This document shows positions 1 to 5,575 of a stretch of 6,372 nt of DNA, in pieces (positions within the stretch are counted from its first letter, which is position 1; every line of letters begins with the position of its first letter). Below the pieces are notes generated by a model, which saw only the letters and a list, made by a program, of their open reading frames with translations, had not been told where the DNA came from and did not search any database. The position numbers were made by a program, and so were the translations under genes. Origin of the DNA: Synechococcus sp. MED650 (GTDB taxonomy: Bacteria; Cyanobacteriota; Cyanobacteriia; PCC-6307; Cyanobiaceae); contig NZHI01000019.1 of assembly GCA_002691345.1 (NCBI GenBank), forward strand, positions 36,582-42,953, written 5' to 3'.

Positions 1-622
1 TCTGACTCGGAGCCTGTAGCCGTCCGCCCTTGTCAGCCGGTGATATCGCCATGACCCCGAGGCCTTGATCAAGGGCCCAGCGAGCCAACGGGAGACGTTG
101 CTGATCCAGCAGATGCAGATGAAGGCTGCAGAAGTCGAACCGGCGGCTCCGCAGCGCTGTCTCGATGAGTGGTTCCGCACCATGGCTGCTGAAGCCCACT
201 TGGCCAACCCGGCCGCTGCTCAGGGCCCAGTCCAGAAGCTGGGAACCCTCACCCTGCAGGGCCCAGTCCAGATGATGGGTCCGATTGATGCCGTGCACTG
301 CCAGGTTGTCAATCTGGCTGCGGCCCAAACGGTTGAGGATGCCGTCGAGCTGTCTCTGTCCGTCCTCGAGGGTCAGCCCCGGCAGGATCTTGCTGGTGAT
401 CACCCAGCCGTTTTCAGGAGATCGGATCTGTTTGTTGCCCAGAGCCTCACCCAGAAATTGCTCGGCTGGTCCGTAGGCCGGAGCCGTCTCCAGATGATTG
501 ATCCCTGCCACTGCAGCGGCATCGAGCACCTCTCCCATTTGCTCGGCTGAGTCGAGGGCTCGCATCGTTCCAAGCGTGAAGGGACTGACTGCCCGTCCCT
601 TACCGAAGAGGCGATGGTTCAC
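1..622 (-). CDS. Aldo/keto reductase, probable Fe-S-containing subfamily (C-terminus beyond window)
   Basis: NAD(P)H-dependent oxidoreductase with a TIM-barrel fold; the substrate cannot be predicted. The frame is open from GTG at 622 to the left edge, giving 207 complete codons. The start is LFGKGRAVSPFTLGTMR, a typical first strand. The catalytic tetrad positions are visible: Glu45 in HLETAPAYG (many relatives have Asp here), Tyr50, Lys78 in ITSKI and His110 in AVHGIN. Later family motifs are VGFSSHG (142-148) and ISPADKGG (193-200). The HGIN, GFSSHG and SPADKGG motifs match, from memory, the subfamily that carries a C-terminal 4Fe-4S ferredoxin-like domain in proteins of about 380 residues. 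That part lies outside the window, so the cluster is inferred. The GTG start overlaps the stop of the upstream nuclease gene (GTGA), so the two are probably co-transcribed and translationally coupled. The window edge, not a frameshift, causes the truncation. Confidence 0.9.
   Translation of the reverse strand, partial: MNHRLFGKGRAVSPFTLGTMRALDSAEQMGEVLDAAAVAGINHLETAPAYGPAEQFLGEALGNKQIRSPENGWVITSKILPGLTLEDGQRQLDGILNRLGRSQIDNLAVHGINRTHHLDWALQGEGSQLLDWALSSGRVGQVGFSSHGAEPLIETALRSRRFDFCSLHLHLLDQQRLPLARWALDQGLGVMAISPADKGGRLQAPSQ
221..271. repeat. 15-bp direct repeat inside the aldo/keto reductase gene
   Basis: The 15-mer CAGGGCCCAGTCCAG occurs at 221-235 and again at 257-271, exactly 36 bp apart, so the reading frame is kept. 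On the minus strand both copies encode LDWAL (residues 118-122 and 130-134). It may be a small in-frame duplication or chance convergence in a helical stretch. No wider similarity between the two 36-bp units is evident. Confidence 0.6.
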
Positions 623-1173
623 ACCTCATCCGTTGGATCGCCGTCCCGCTTGCGCAGATGCCTCACCAGCGCCGCAGGGCTGAGGTCATCCACAAAGCGG
701 CTGAAATCGCTTTGGTCTTTGGCATCCGCTTCGGCATCCACAGGGATCGAGGCTTCGGCAACCACTTCTTCCAACATCCAGATGCTGCTTCCTGTTCGAA
801 CGGCTAAGGCGATCGCATCACTGGGTCTGGCGTCCACCTCGATCAACTCCAATCCTTCCTCCGCCTCCGTTGGCTCAAGGTCGGGTCGCAGCTTGAGCAC
901 AGCGTGAAAGGTGTTGTCCTCGATGGCATGCACGATCACGCGATCAAGTTCCAGGCCTCCGGCCACCAACAGAGCCGCCATCAGGTCATGGCTGAGCGGG
1001 CGCGGGGGTGAACTGCCCTGGAGTCCCGCCATGATGTTGTGGGCCTGGGTTTGGTCGATCCAAATCGGAACCTGGCGCCGACCACTCGGATCTCTCAGCA
1101 GCACGATTGGGGTGCGGCTCGCTCCGTCGAGGGCGATTCCGGCGACGCTCATCTCAACCATGTCGTCGGGCAC
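619..1173 (-). CDS. DUF151 / bifunctional nuclease (BFN) domain protein
   Basis: A 184-residue protein of the bifunctional nuclease family, named after a plant protein with RNase and DNase activity. The bacterial role is poorly defined and it is probably cytosolic. Family hallmarks are visible: VAGIALD near the N-terminus (10-16), PIVLLRDPSGRR (22-33), a PIWID segment (36-40), RPLSHDL (58-64) and VDARPSDAIALAVR (113-126). A C-terminal segment with SDFSRFVDDLSP (155-166) follows; from memory this resembles other cyanobacterial members. There is no signal peptide or membrane segment. The longest frame begins at GTG 1173, but an ATG at 1161 begins MVEMSVAG, where the conserved region starts, and is equally likely (180 residues). 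It is divergent from ribE, and its stop overlaps the GTG start of the aldo/keto reductase. Family assignment is firm; the catalytic role is inferred. Confidence 0.88.
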   Translation of the reverse strand: MPDDMVEMSVAGIALDGASRTPIVLLRDPSGRRQVPIWIDQTQAHNIMAGLQGSSPPRPLSHDLMAALLVAGGLELDRVIVHAIEDNTFHAVLKLRPDLEPTEAEEGLELIEVDARPSDAIALAVRTGSSIWMLEEVVAEASIPVDAEADAKDQSDFSRFVDDLSPAALVRHLRKRDGDPTDEV

Positions 1174-1211
1174 GGCTCTGTCCGATTATGACCAGAGGTT
1201 GTGCTGGGTAG
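1174..1211. promoter_or_regulatory. Short divergent spacer with possible minus-strand -10 element
   Basis: Only 38 bp (50 bp if the nuclease starts at ATG 1161) separate the starts of two divergent genes. Read on the minus strand, CATAAT at 1185-1190 matches the -10 consensus at five of six bases. A start point about 7 nt downstream would leave a very short leader before ATG 1161 and would make the GTG at 1173 less likely. No convincing -35 hexamer is seen. The ribE promoter is not obvious and may lie within the nuclease gene. Confidence 0.3.
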
Positions 1212-1862
1212 ATGTTTACAGGCCTTGTGCAGTCAGTCGGTCGGATTGAACGGCGTTCAGGAGCGGTCTTGGTGAGTGGCTGCAAGCCCTTTGCACCCCT
1301 GGCGGTTGGTGACAGCGTGGCGGTGGATGGGGTCTGTCTCACAGCCGCCGAGCTGGTTTCCGATGGCTTCCGCGCCGATGTGAGCGAGGAGACCCTGAAC
1401 CGCACCACCCTCGGCCGTAAGGCAGATCGCGGTGGCGCTGTGAATCTCGAGCCTGCGCTTCGGCTCAGTGACCGTCTGGGTGGGCATCTGGTGAGCGGCC
1501 ACGTTGATGCCACTGGAGAGGTCGTGGGCCTTGAGGCCCTGCCCAAGTCCTGGTCCCTCACGATTCGTTGGCGTGATCCCCGTTTCGGGCGTTATGTCTG
1601 TGAAAAAGCCAGCATTGCGGTGGATGGCATCAGCCTCACCGTGGCCCACTGCAGCGATGACGGGGTGACCTTTTCCTTGGCTGTGATTCCCCACAGTTGG
1701 GATGCCACAACGCTGCGAGAGTTGGTTGTAGGAGATGTCGTCAATCTGGAAGCCGATCAGCTGGCCCGTTATGCCGAGCGCTTGCTTGTTCCAGCTGAAA
1801 ACCGGCAATCGTCAGAGCCGGATCTAACCGCCGACTGGCTGGCGGCTCATGGTTGGTCTTGA
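1212..1862 (+). CDS. ribE: Riboflavin synthase, alpha subunit
   Basis: Catalyses the last step of riboflavin synthesis: dismutation of two 6,7-dimethyl-8-ribityllumazine molecules into riboflavin and a pyrimidinedione. The product supplies FMN and FAD; the enzyme is a cytosolic homotrimer in characterised members. The 216 residues are the usual length. The N-terminus is the near-invariant MFTGLV, which fixes the start. The two internal lumazine-binding repeats are clear: GDSVAVDGVCLTA (33-45) is echoed by KASIAVDGISLTV (132-144), and VNLEPALRL (77-85) by VNLEADQLARY (177-187). The linker carries the SGHVDATG motif (95-102). The tail after about residue 195 is low in conserved features. The gene stands alone on the plus strand with no other rib gene nearby, as is common where riboflavin genes are scattered. 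Its 3' end overlaps the convergent regulator gene by 16 bp. No FMN riboswitch could fit in the 38-bp spacer upstream. Confidence 0.97.
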   Translation: MFTGLVQSVGRIERRSGAVLVSGCKPFAPLAVGDSVAVDGVCLTAAELVSDGFRADVSEETLNRTTLGRKADRGGAVNLEPALRLSDRLGGHLVSGHVDATGEVVGLEALPKSWSLTIRWRDPRFGRYVCEKASIAVDGISLTVAHCSDDGVTFSLAVIPHSWDATTLRELVVGDVVNLEADQLARYAERLLVPAENRQSSEPDLTADWLAAHGWS

Positions 1863-2218
1863 TCGAGTTGCTGCAAAACGATGGTTCCAGAGTCCTGTTG
1901 GAGTTCAATCCTGAATTCCTGCCCCGGTTCAAGACCGAGCTGGCGGGTGTAGGCATGACCGATTAGCAGGTTGCCGTTGCCGTGAACGCGGGTTCGAAAT
2001 TCAGCCTGCCTTCCGCGGCTTGCCCCTGAGGAGCTGCTGCTGCTTTTGGGGAGCTGCCAGCCCTGAGCTTCTGCTTTGGCCTCCACAAGGGCGCGGTAAA
2101 AGCTTTTTTTGAGCAGTCGACCGCTGGGTCCGACGTAGCCGCAGCCACGAGCAATGTCGTCTTCAGGTCGATTGCTCAACGATCTGGCTTTGTCCAGCAG
2201 TTCTTTGCCGACCAGCAT
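1847..2218 (-). CDS. cyabrB: Cyanobacterial AbrB-like (cyAbrB) transcriptional regulator
   Basis: A 123-residue DNA-binding protein of the cyanobacterial AbrB family, whose studied members influence carbon/nitrogen balance and other global responses. The N-terminal conserved domain has VGKELLDKARSL (3-14), DDIARGCGYVGPSGR (20-34) and FYRALVEAKAEAQG (40-53). A low-complexity linker with six consecutive serines (59-64), mostly AGC codons, leads to the AbrB-type swapped-hairpin domain (about 73-118), with RVHGNGNLLIGHAYTRQLGL (77-96), PGQEF and a closing IVLQQL strand. DNA binding at the C-terminus is the reverse of Bacillus AbrB and typical of the cyanobacterial group. The ATG at 2218 opens MLVGKELLDKA, the usual start. 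It lies 54 nt downstream of ctaE on the same strand, so read-through from the oxidase operon is possible. Its 3' end overlaps ribE. Which paralogue (cyAbrB1 or cyAbrB2) it represents cannot be decided here. Confidence 0.9.
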   Translation of the reverse strand: MLVGKELLDKARSLSNRPEDDIARGCGYVGPSGRLLKKSFYRALVEAKAEAQGWQLPKSSSSSSGASRGRQAEFRTRVHGNGNLLIGHAYTRQLGLEPGQEFRIELQQDSGTIVLQQLDQDQP

Positions 2219-2228
2219 TGCCGCTCTT

Positions 2229-2258
2229 AATTCAATCGAATTCTGGCCAGGCTGGCCA
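2229..2258. promoter_or_regulatory. Two adjacent palindromes between ctaE and cyabrB
   Basis: The 54-bp gap holds two inverted repeats: AATTC-AATC-GAATT at 2229-2242, and the odd-centred palindrome TGGCCAGGCTGGCCA at 2244-2258 with perfect 7-bp arms around one base. Both lie just upstream of the cyabrB start on the minus strand. The second could fold in RNA but has no following T-run, so an intrinsic terminator for ctaE is unlikely. An operator for cyabrB is the better guess. The geometry is seen directly; the role is inferred. Confidence 0.35.
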
Positions 2259-2272
2259 ATCGTGGCAAGGGA

Positions 2273-2878
2273 TCAGAGCAAATAAAGGATCACGAACAGA
2301 ACCACCCAGATTCCATCCACAAAATGCCAATAAAGCTCTGCGGCTTCTAAGGGGAAGTGGTTGGCTGCGCTTAAACGTCCTTCGGGTTGGCGGGCCTGCC
2401 ACCACACAATCAAGGTCATCAGTGCCCCCAACGTCACGTGGAGGCCGTGGAAACCCGTTGCTGCAAAGAATGTGCTGGCGTAAAGGTTGTCGGTGAGCCC
2501 GAATGGAAGCGTGAAATATTCGACCATCTGGCTGACCAGAAATGCGATCCCCAGCCCCGCGGTGATCAGAAGCCAGCGACGACACAGGCTGTGATCGTCT
2601 TTCCGAATGGCTTGTCCGGCTTTGTGGAAGGTGGCACTGCTCACGAGCAGCAGAATCGTGTTCAGGATCGGCAGAGGTAGTTCGAGTTCATAGATGGCCC
2701 CGTCTGGCAGTGGATTGACAGCCTTGAAGGTGAGGTAGGCGGCGAAAAAGCCGGCGAAAGTCATGGCGTCAGCCACGAGGAAGGTGGCCAGGCCGAACAT
2801 CCGGTGATCCGGATGGTCTTCATGACCGGAATCAGGATGGCTCTGGTCTTGTTCGCTGATGGGAAGAGTGGTGGTCAT
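2273..2878 (-). CDS. ctaE: Cytochrome c oxidase subunit III
   Basis: Core membrane subunit of the aa3-type terminal oxidase. It binds no metal but stabilises subunit I and supports proton uptake. The 201 residues and five hydrophobic helices (roughly 29-52, 68-88, 102-122, 136-160, 183-201) fit the short five-helix bacterial form. Signature motifs are TGFHGLHVTLGA (141-152) and ELYWHFVDGIWVVLF (181-195), the latter nearly invariant in this family. The N-terminus is rich in His and Asp (residues 13-26, ending HPDHR) before the first helix. In the first helix the usual Glu of the family's SE-type motif appears as Asp37 (ADAMTF). ATG 2878 overlaps the ctaD stop by 4 nt (ATGA). A GGAG ribosome-binding site 9 nt upstream, inside the end of ctaD (2888-2891), supports this start. 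It is the last oxidase gene of the operon. Confidence 0.96.
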   Translation of the reverse strand: MTTTLPISEQDQSHPDSGHEDHPDHRMFGLATFLVADAMTFAGFFAAYLTFKAVNPLPDGAIYELELPLPILNTILLLVSSATFHKAGQAIRKDDHSLCRRWLLITAGLGIAFLVSQMVEYFTLPFGLTDNLYASTFFAATGFHGLHVTLGALMTLIVWWQARQPEGRLSAANHFPLEAAELYWHFVDGIWVVLFVILYLL

Positions 2879-4533
2879 TTGCCGCTGCTCCAGAGGTCAC
2901 GGCCGCTTGTGGCGGCTAAATCAAGTTCGTCAGGTGAGATTCCATAGCCGTAGGGCTCTTCTACAAGGGGTGCCTCGCCGATCCAGTTCTCCACCGGAGG
3001 AGGAGAGCTGGTGAGCCATTCGGGCGTGAGGGCATTCCAGGGGTTGTCGCCAGCGACGGGCCCCGTGAAGGCGCTCTGGATCACATTCCAAAGGAATGGA
3101 AGGGTGCTGATCGCCATGAGCAGCGCTCCCACGGAACTGATCTGGTTGATCAGGGTGAATTGCGGGTCGTACTCAGCAACGCGGCGTGGCATGCCGTTGA
3201 GACCCAGCCAGTGCTGCGGGCCGAAGCAGAGATTGAAGCCGATGAACGTAAGTGCGCAATGCAAGCGGCCCAAGTCTTCATTGAGCAAGCGGCCCGTGAA
3301 CTTGGGATACCAGTGGTACACCGAGGCAAAGATCACGAACACCGAACCGCCAAAGACGATGTAGTGAAAGTGAGCAACCACGAAGTAGGTGTCGTGAACA
3401 TGGATGTCGAACGGCACCTGAGCGAGGGCGACTCCAGTGATGCCTCCCAGCACGAAATTCACGATGAAGCCGCAGGAAAACAACATGGCGCTGTTCAGGC
3501 TGATTCGCCCTCCCCAGAGCGTTGCTAGCCAATTGAAAAATTTAATGCCAGTAGGAACGGCGATAAAAGCGGTGGCAATCGTGAAGAACAGACGCATCCA
3601 TGGCGGCGTACCGCTGGTGAACATGTGATGCGCCCAAACAACGAGGCCCAAGCCAACGATGGCCATGATGGAGTACACCATCGTCACGTATCCGAACAGC
3701 GGTTTACGTGCATGGACCGGCAGGATCTCACTGACAAGTCCAAAGGCCGGCAGCACCATGATGTAGACCGCCGGGTGGGAATAGAACCAGAAAAGATGTT
3801 GGTAAACGACAACGTTGCCGCCGAGCGCTGGATTGAAGAAACCTGTGTGGGCAACAATGTCGAAGCTCAGAAGCACAAGTGTTCCCGCAAGAACAGGTGT
3901 GGAGAGAACCACAAGAATGCTGGTTCCCAGCATGGCCCAGCAGTACATCGGTAACTGCATGAGCTTCAGCCCGGGTCTTCTCAACTTCAGGATTGTGGCA
4001 ATGAAATTGATGCCACCGAAGATCGAGCTTCCACCTAAAAGAAGAACACTGAGAATCCAGATGATCTGCCCTGTTGCGGGTGTTGTGATGCTCAGTGGGG
4101 GATAAGCGGTCCATCCTGATTGCGCCGCACCGGTGAGGAAATAGCTGGTGATCAGCATCAGACCCGCCGGAGGAATCAACCAAAAAGCAACGGCGTTCAG
4201 CCTTGGGAAGGCCATGTCCCTGGCGCCAACGTAGAACGGGATCAGATAATTTCCGAAGGCACCATTCACGACCGGCACAATCCAGAGGAAAATCATCACC
4301 GTGCCGTGCAGAGTGAGCACTTGGTTGTACACATCTCTGGCCATAAAGTCGGAGACGGGGCTGGCCAGTTCCGTGCGGATTGCTCCAGCCAGTGCACCTC
4401 CCACGAGGTAAAAGGCGAAGCCACAGACCAAGTACTGAAGGCCAATCACCTTGTGATCAACGCTGAAGCTGAAATAGCGCAGCCAGCCTGTGGGTTGGAG
4501 TCTGGGTGATTCGGGTGGGATTGCGATGGTCAT
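2875..4533 (-). CDS. ctaD: Cytochrome c oxidase subunit I (heme a / heme a3-CuB)
   Basis: Catalytic membrane subunit that reduces O2 to water and pumps protons; 552 residues with the usual twelve-helix pattern. Metal ligands are all visible: His76 (LTLHGTVM) and His390 for heme a, His388 for heme a3 (HDTYFVVAHFHY), and His253, His302 and His303 for CuB (YSHPAVY, WAHHMF). Tyr257 can make the His-Tyr cross-link. Asp106 (GARDMAFPR) and Asn113 line the D channel; Lys331 (PTGIKFF) marks the K channel. The helix-VI glutamate is replaced by Ala255 within YSHPAVY, the pattern of type A2 heme-copper oxidases. The frame extends upstream to 4638 within ctaC, but that extension is Pro/Gln/Thr-rich and unlike the family. 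ATG 4533 (MTIAIPPESP) lies one base after the ctaC stop and is preferred. No strong ribosome-binding site precedes it, suggesting translational coupling. Confidence 0.97.
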   Translation of the reverse strand: MTIAIPPESPRLQPTGWLRYFSFSVDHKVIGLQYLVCGFAFYLVGGALAGAIRTELASPVSDFMARDVYNQVLTLHGTVMIFLWIVPVVNGAFGNYLIPFYVGARDMAFPRLNAVAFWLIPPAGLMLITSYFLTGAAQSGWTAYPPLSITTPATGQIIWILSVLLLGGSSIFGGINFIATILKLRRPGLKLMQLPMYCWAMLGTSILVVLSTPVLAGTLVLLSFDIVAHTGFFNPALGGNVVVYQHLFWFYSHPAVYIMVLPAFGLVSEILPVHARKPLFGYVTMVYSIMAIVGLGLVVWAHHMFTSGTPPWMRLFFTIATAFIAVPTGIKFFNWLATLWGGRISLNSAMLFSCGFIVNFVLGGITGVALAQVPFDIHVHDTYFVVAHFHYIVFGGSVFVIFASVYHWYPKFTGRLLNEDLGRLHCALTFIGFNLCFGPQHWLGLNGMPRRVAEYDPQFTLINQISSVGALLMAISTLPFLWNVIQSAFTGPVAGDNPWNALTPEWLTSSPPPVENWIGEAPLVEEPYGYGISPDELDLAATSGRDLWSSGK

Positions 4534-4534
4534 T

Positions 4535-5395
4535 TCAGGCTGTGGTGACGGGGCTGTTGTCCGATTCGGTTGCGGCTGGTGGCGGTTTGGCGTTGTTGGT
4601 GAACCAGTTGTCCCAGTCCTCTGGTGACTCCACAACAACGGTTGAACGCATTCCGCCGTGATATGGCCCGCAGAGTTCCGCGCACACGATGGGATAACGA
4701 CCTGGCCGGGTCGGGGTAAAACTCAATTGGGTCGGTTGTCCAGGGATGACGTCTTGCTTGAGCCGGAATTCAGGCACCCAAAAGGCATGAATGACATCTT
4801 TGGCTTCCATGCGCAGGGTGATGGGTCGGTCCGCAGGCACATGCAGTTCACCGGAGGTGATGTCTCCGTCTGGGTAGTGAAACAGGAATGCAAATTGCAT
4901 GGCTGTGACATCAATGGGAAGAGCATTGATTGGTCCTTGCGATTGGACGGAACCGGAGCTGATCCCTCCCCAGACTCGCTCAGTTTTGGCTCCACTCATG
5001 TGGTCATGGGAGAGAGGAACCATTCCGCCCATTCGGTCATAAATGTCGTAGCTGTACAGGCCTACAAACAGCACAACAATGGCGGGAACAGCCGTCCAGA
5101 AGATTTCCAAGGGAAGATTCCCTTCGATGGCGATGCCGTCACCCAATTGGCCACTTCGTCTTCGAAAGCGGACCAAGCTGAACACCAGCAAACCCACAAT
5201 TCCGACAAACAGAATGACCCCGATTGTGAACAGAACCTTAAAGAGTTCGTCGTAAATCGGGGCGTTGCTGCTGGCGTCGATCGGTAGAAGGTTGATGTTC
5301 TGGCCAACCCAAAGCCCCCCGAGAACGAGGACCATCCCGATCACAAGCGTGAGTATGGACGAAGGGATCTGCACCTGAAATATCCCTGATTCCAT
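4535..5395 (-). CDS. ctaC: Cytochrome c oxidase subunit II (CuA)
   Basis: Receives electrons from a soluble donor (cytochrome c6-like or plastocyanin in cyanobacteria) through the binuclear CuA centre and passes them to CtaD. The 286 residues have three hydrophobic segments: 13-31 (signal peptide or extra anchor; no lipobox Cys), 53-76 and 98-117. A soluble cupredoxin domain follows (about 160-260). CuA ligands are complete: His203 (DVIHAFWVPEF), Cys238, Glu240, Cys242, His246 and Met249 (CAELCGPYHGGM). The aromatic patch that usually contains the electron-entry Trp reads QFAFLFHYP (167-175), with Phe at that site. The C-terminus ends in a short Pro/Ala/Thr-rich tail. It is first in the oxidase operon, with one base before ctaD. 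ATG 5395 gives the longest product. GTG 5374 (VQIPSSI), with AGGG 9 nt upstream, is a credible alternative because relatives, as I recall them, often begin near the IPSS motif. Confidence 0.95.
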   Translation of the reverse strand: MESGIFQVQIPSSILTLVIGMVLVLGGLWVGQNINLLPIDASSNAPIYDELFKVLFTIGVILFVGIVGLLVFSLVRFRRRSGQLGDGIAIEGNLPLEIFWTAVPAIVVLFVGLYSYDIYDRMGGMVPLSHDHMSGAKTERVWGGISSGSVQSQGPINALPIDVTAMQFAFLFHYPDGDITSGELHVPADRPITLRMEAKDVIHAFWVPEFRLKQDVIPGQPTQLSFTPTRPGRYPIVCAELCGPYHGGMRSTVVVESPEDWDNWFTNNAKPPPAATESDNSPVTTA

Positions 5396-5428
5396 TCAGC
5401 GTATGGAGCGTGCTGCCTATCTCCATGA

Positions 5429-5446
5429 AGTGATTGTTAAGTCACT
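5429..5446. repeat. 18-bp inverted repeat, candidate operator
   Basis: AGTGA-TTGTTAAG-TCACT has perfect 5-bp arms around an 8-bp AT-rich core, 34 bp upstream of the ctaC ATG. The arms resemble CRP-family half-sites (GTGA/TCAC), but the 8-bp spacing differs from the canonical 6 bp. The position near the expected ctaC promoter suggests a regulator-binding site; its identity is unknown. Confidence 0.4.
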
Positions 5447-5563
5447 GCTGGTGTCAGGAAAAGGGCATGTGTGAGCTCCTTTTTGTGTTGTACTCGTCCA
5501 CACATCGTGCCGATGTTCGGTACATCGCTACGTTCCGATCAGTACCCATTGGTCGCATCGGAT

Positions 5564-5567
5564 GGAG
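5564..5567 (+). promoter_or_regulatory. Ribosome-binding site deciding the ctaA start
   Basis: GGAG lies 8 nt before the ATG at 5576. It favours this start over the in-frame ATG at 5513, which would add a 21-residue extension with no recognised similarity. Confidence 0.65.
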
Positions 5568-5575
5568 CCAGTTCG

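Larger units (their letters stand above)
5396..5575. promoter_or_regulatory. Divergent ctaC / ctaA intergenic region
   Basis: This 180-bp stretch separates the 5' ends of the oxidase operon and heme A synthase and must hold the promoters for both. I see no strong paired -35/-10 elements. A CTGACA (minus strand, 5453-5458) resembles a -35 but lacks a good -10 at 16-18 bp. AAAAGG (5459-5464) and CCTTTT (5478-5483) form an inverted repeat with a 13-nt loop. Three GTAC tetramers lie at 5490, 5520 and 5542. No credible coding frame or RNA gene was found. A second in-frame ATG for ctaA at 5513 lies inside it. Confidence 0.6.

Noticed and set aside
65..550. Plus-strand frame of 161 codons at the left end
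   Set aside because: Antisense to the aldo/keto reductase, whose catalytic motifs are clear on the minus strand.
809..816. Single GCGATCGC octamer (HIP1-type)
   Set aside because: HIP1 is meaningful when highly repeated; I noticed only one copy, and it lies within the nuclease coding sequence.
1257..1808. Minus-strand frame (183 codons) opposite ribE
   Set aside because: Shadow of ribE; the amino acid sequence shows no domain.
2244..2258. Palindrome as the ctaE terminator
   Set aside because: No T-run follows on the minus strand, and the arms leave almost no loop without opening the stem.
4534..4638. 35-residue N-terminal extension of CtaD
   Set aside because: It overlaps the ctaC 3' end in another frame, is Pro/Thr/Gln-rich and has no place in the family; ATG 4533 directly after the ctaC stop is better.
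4658..5287. Long plus-strand frame (209 codons) opposite ctaC
   Set aside because: It lies wholly antisense to a confidently identified gene, shows no recognisable motif, and is expected from open complementary frames in GC-rich coding DNA.
5459..5483. AAAAGG...CCTTTT as an intrinsic terminator
   Set aside because: The stem is AT-rich with a 13-nt loop, and no gene ends into it; it sits between two divergent 5' ends.
5520..5531. GTA-N6-TAC resembling an NtcA site upstream of ctaA
   Set aside because: Canonical NtcA sites have eight bases between GTA and TAC; this has six and no flanking -10 element at the usual distance.
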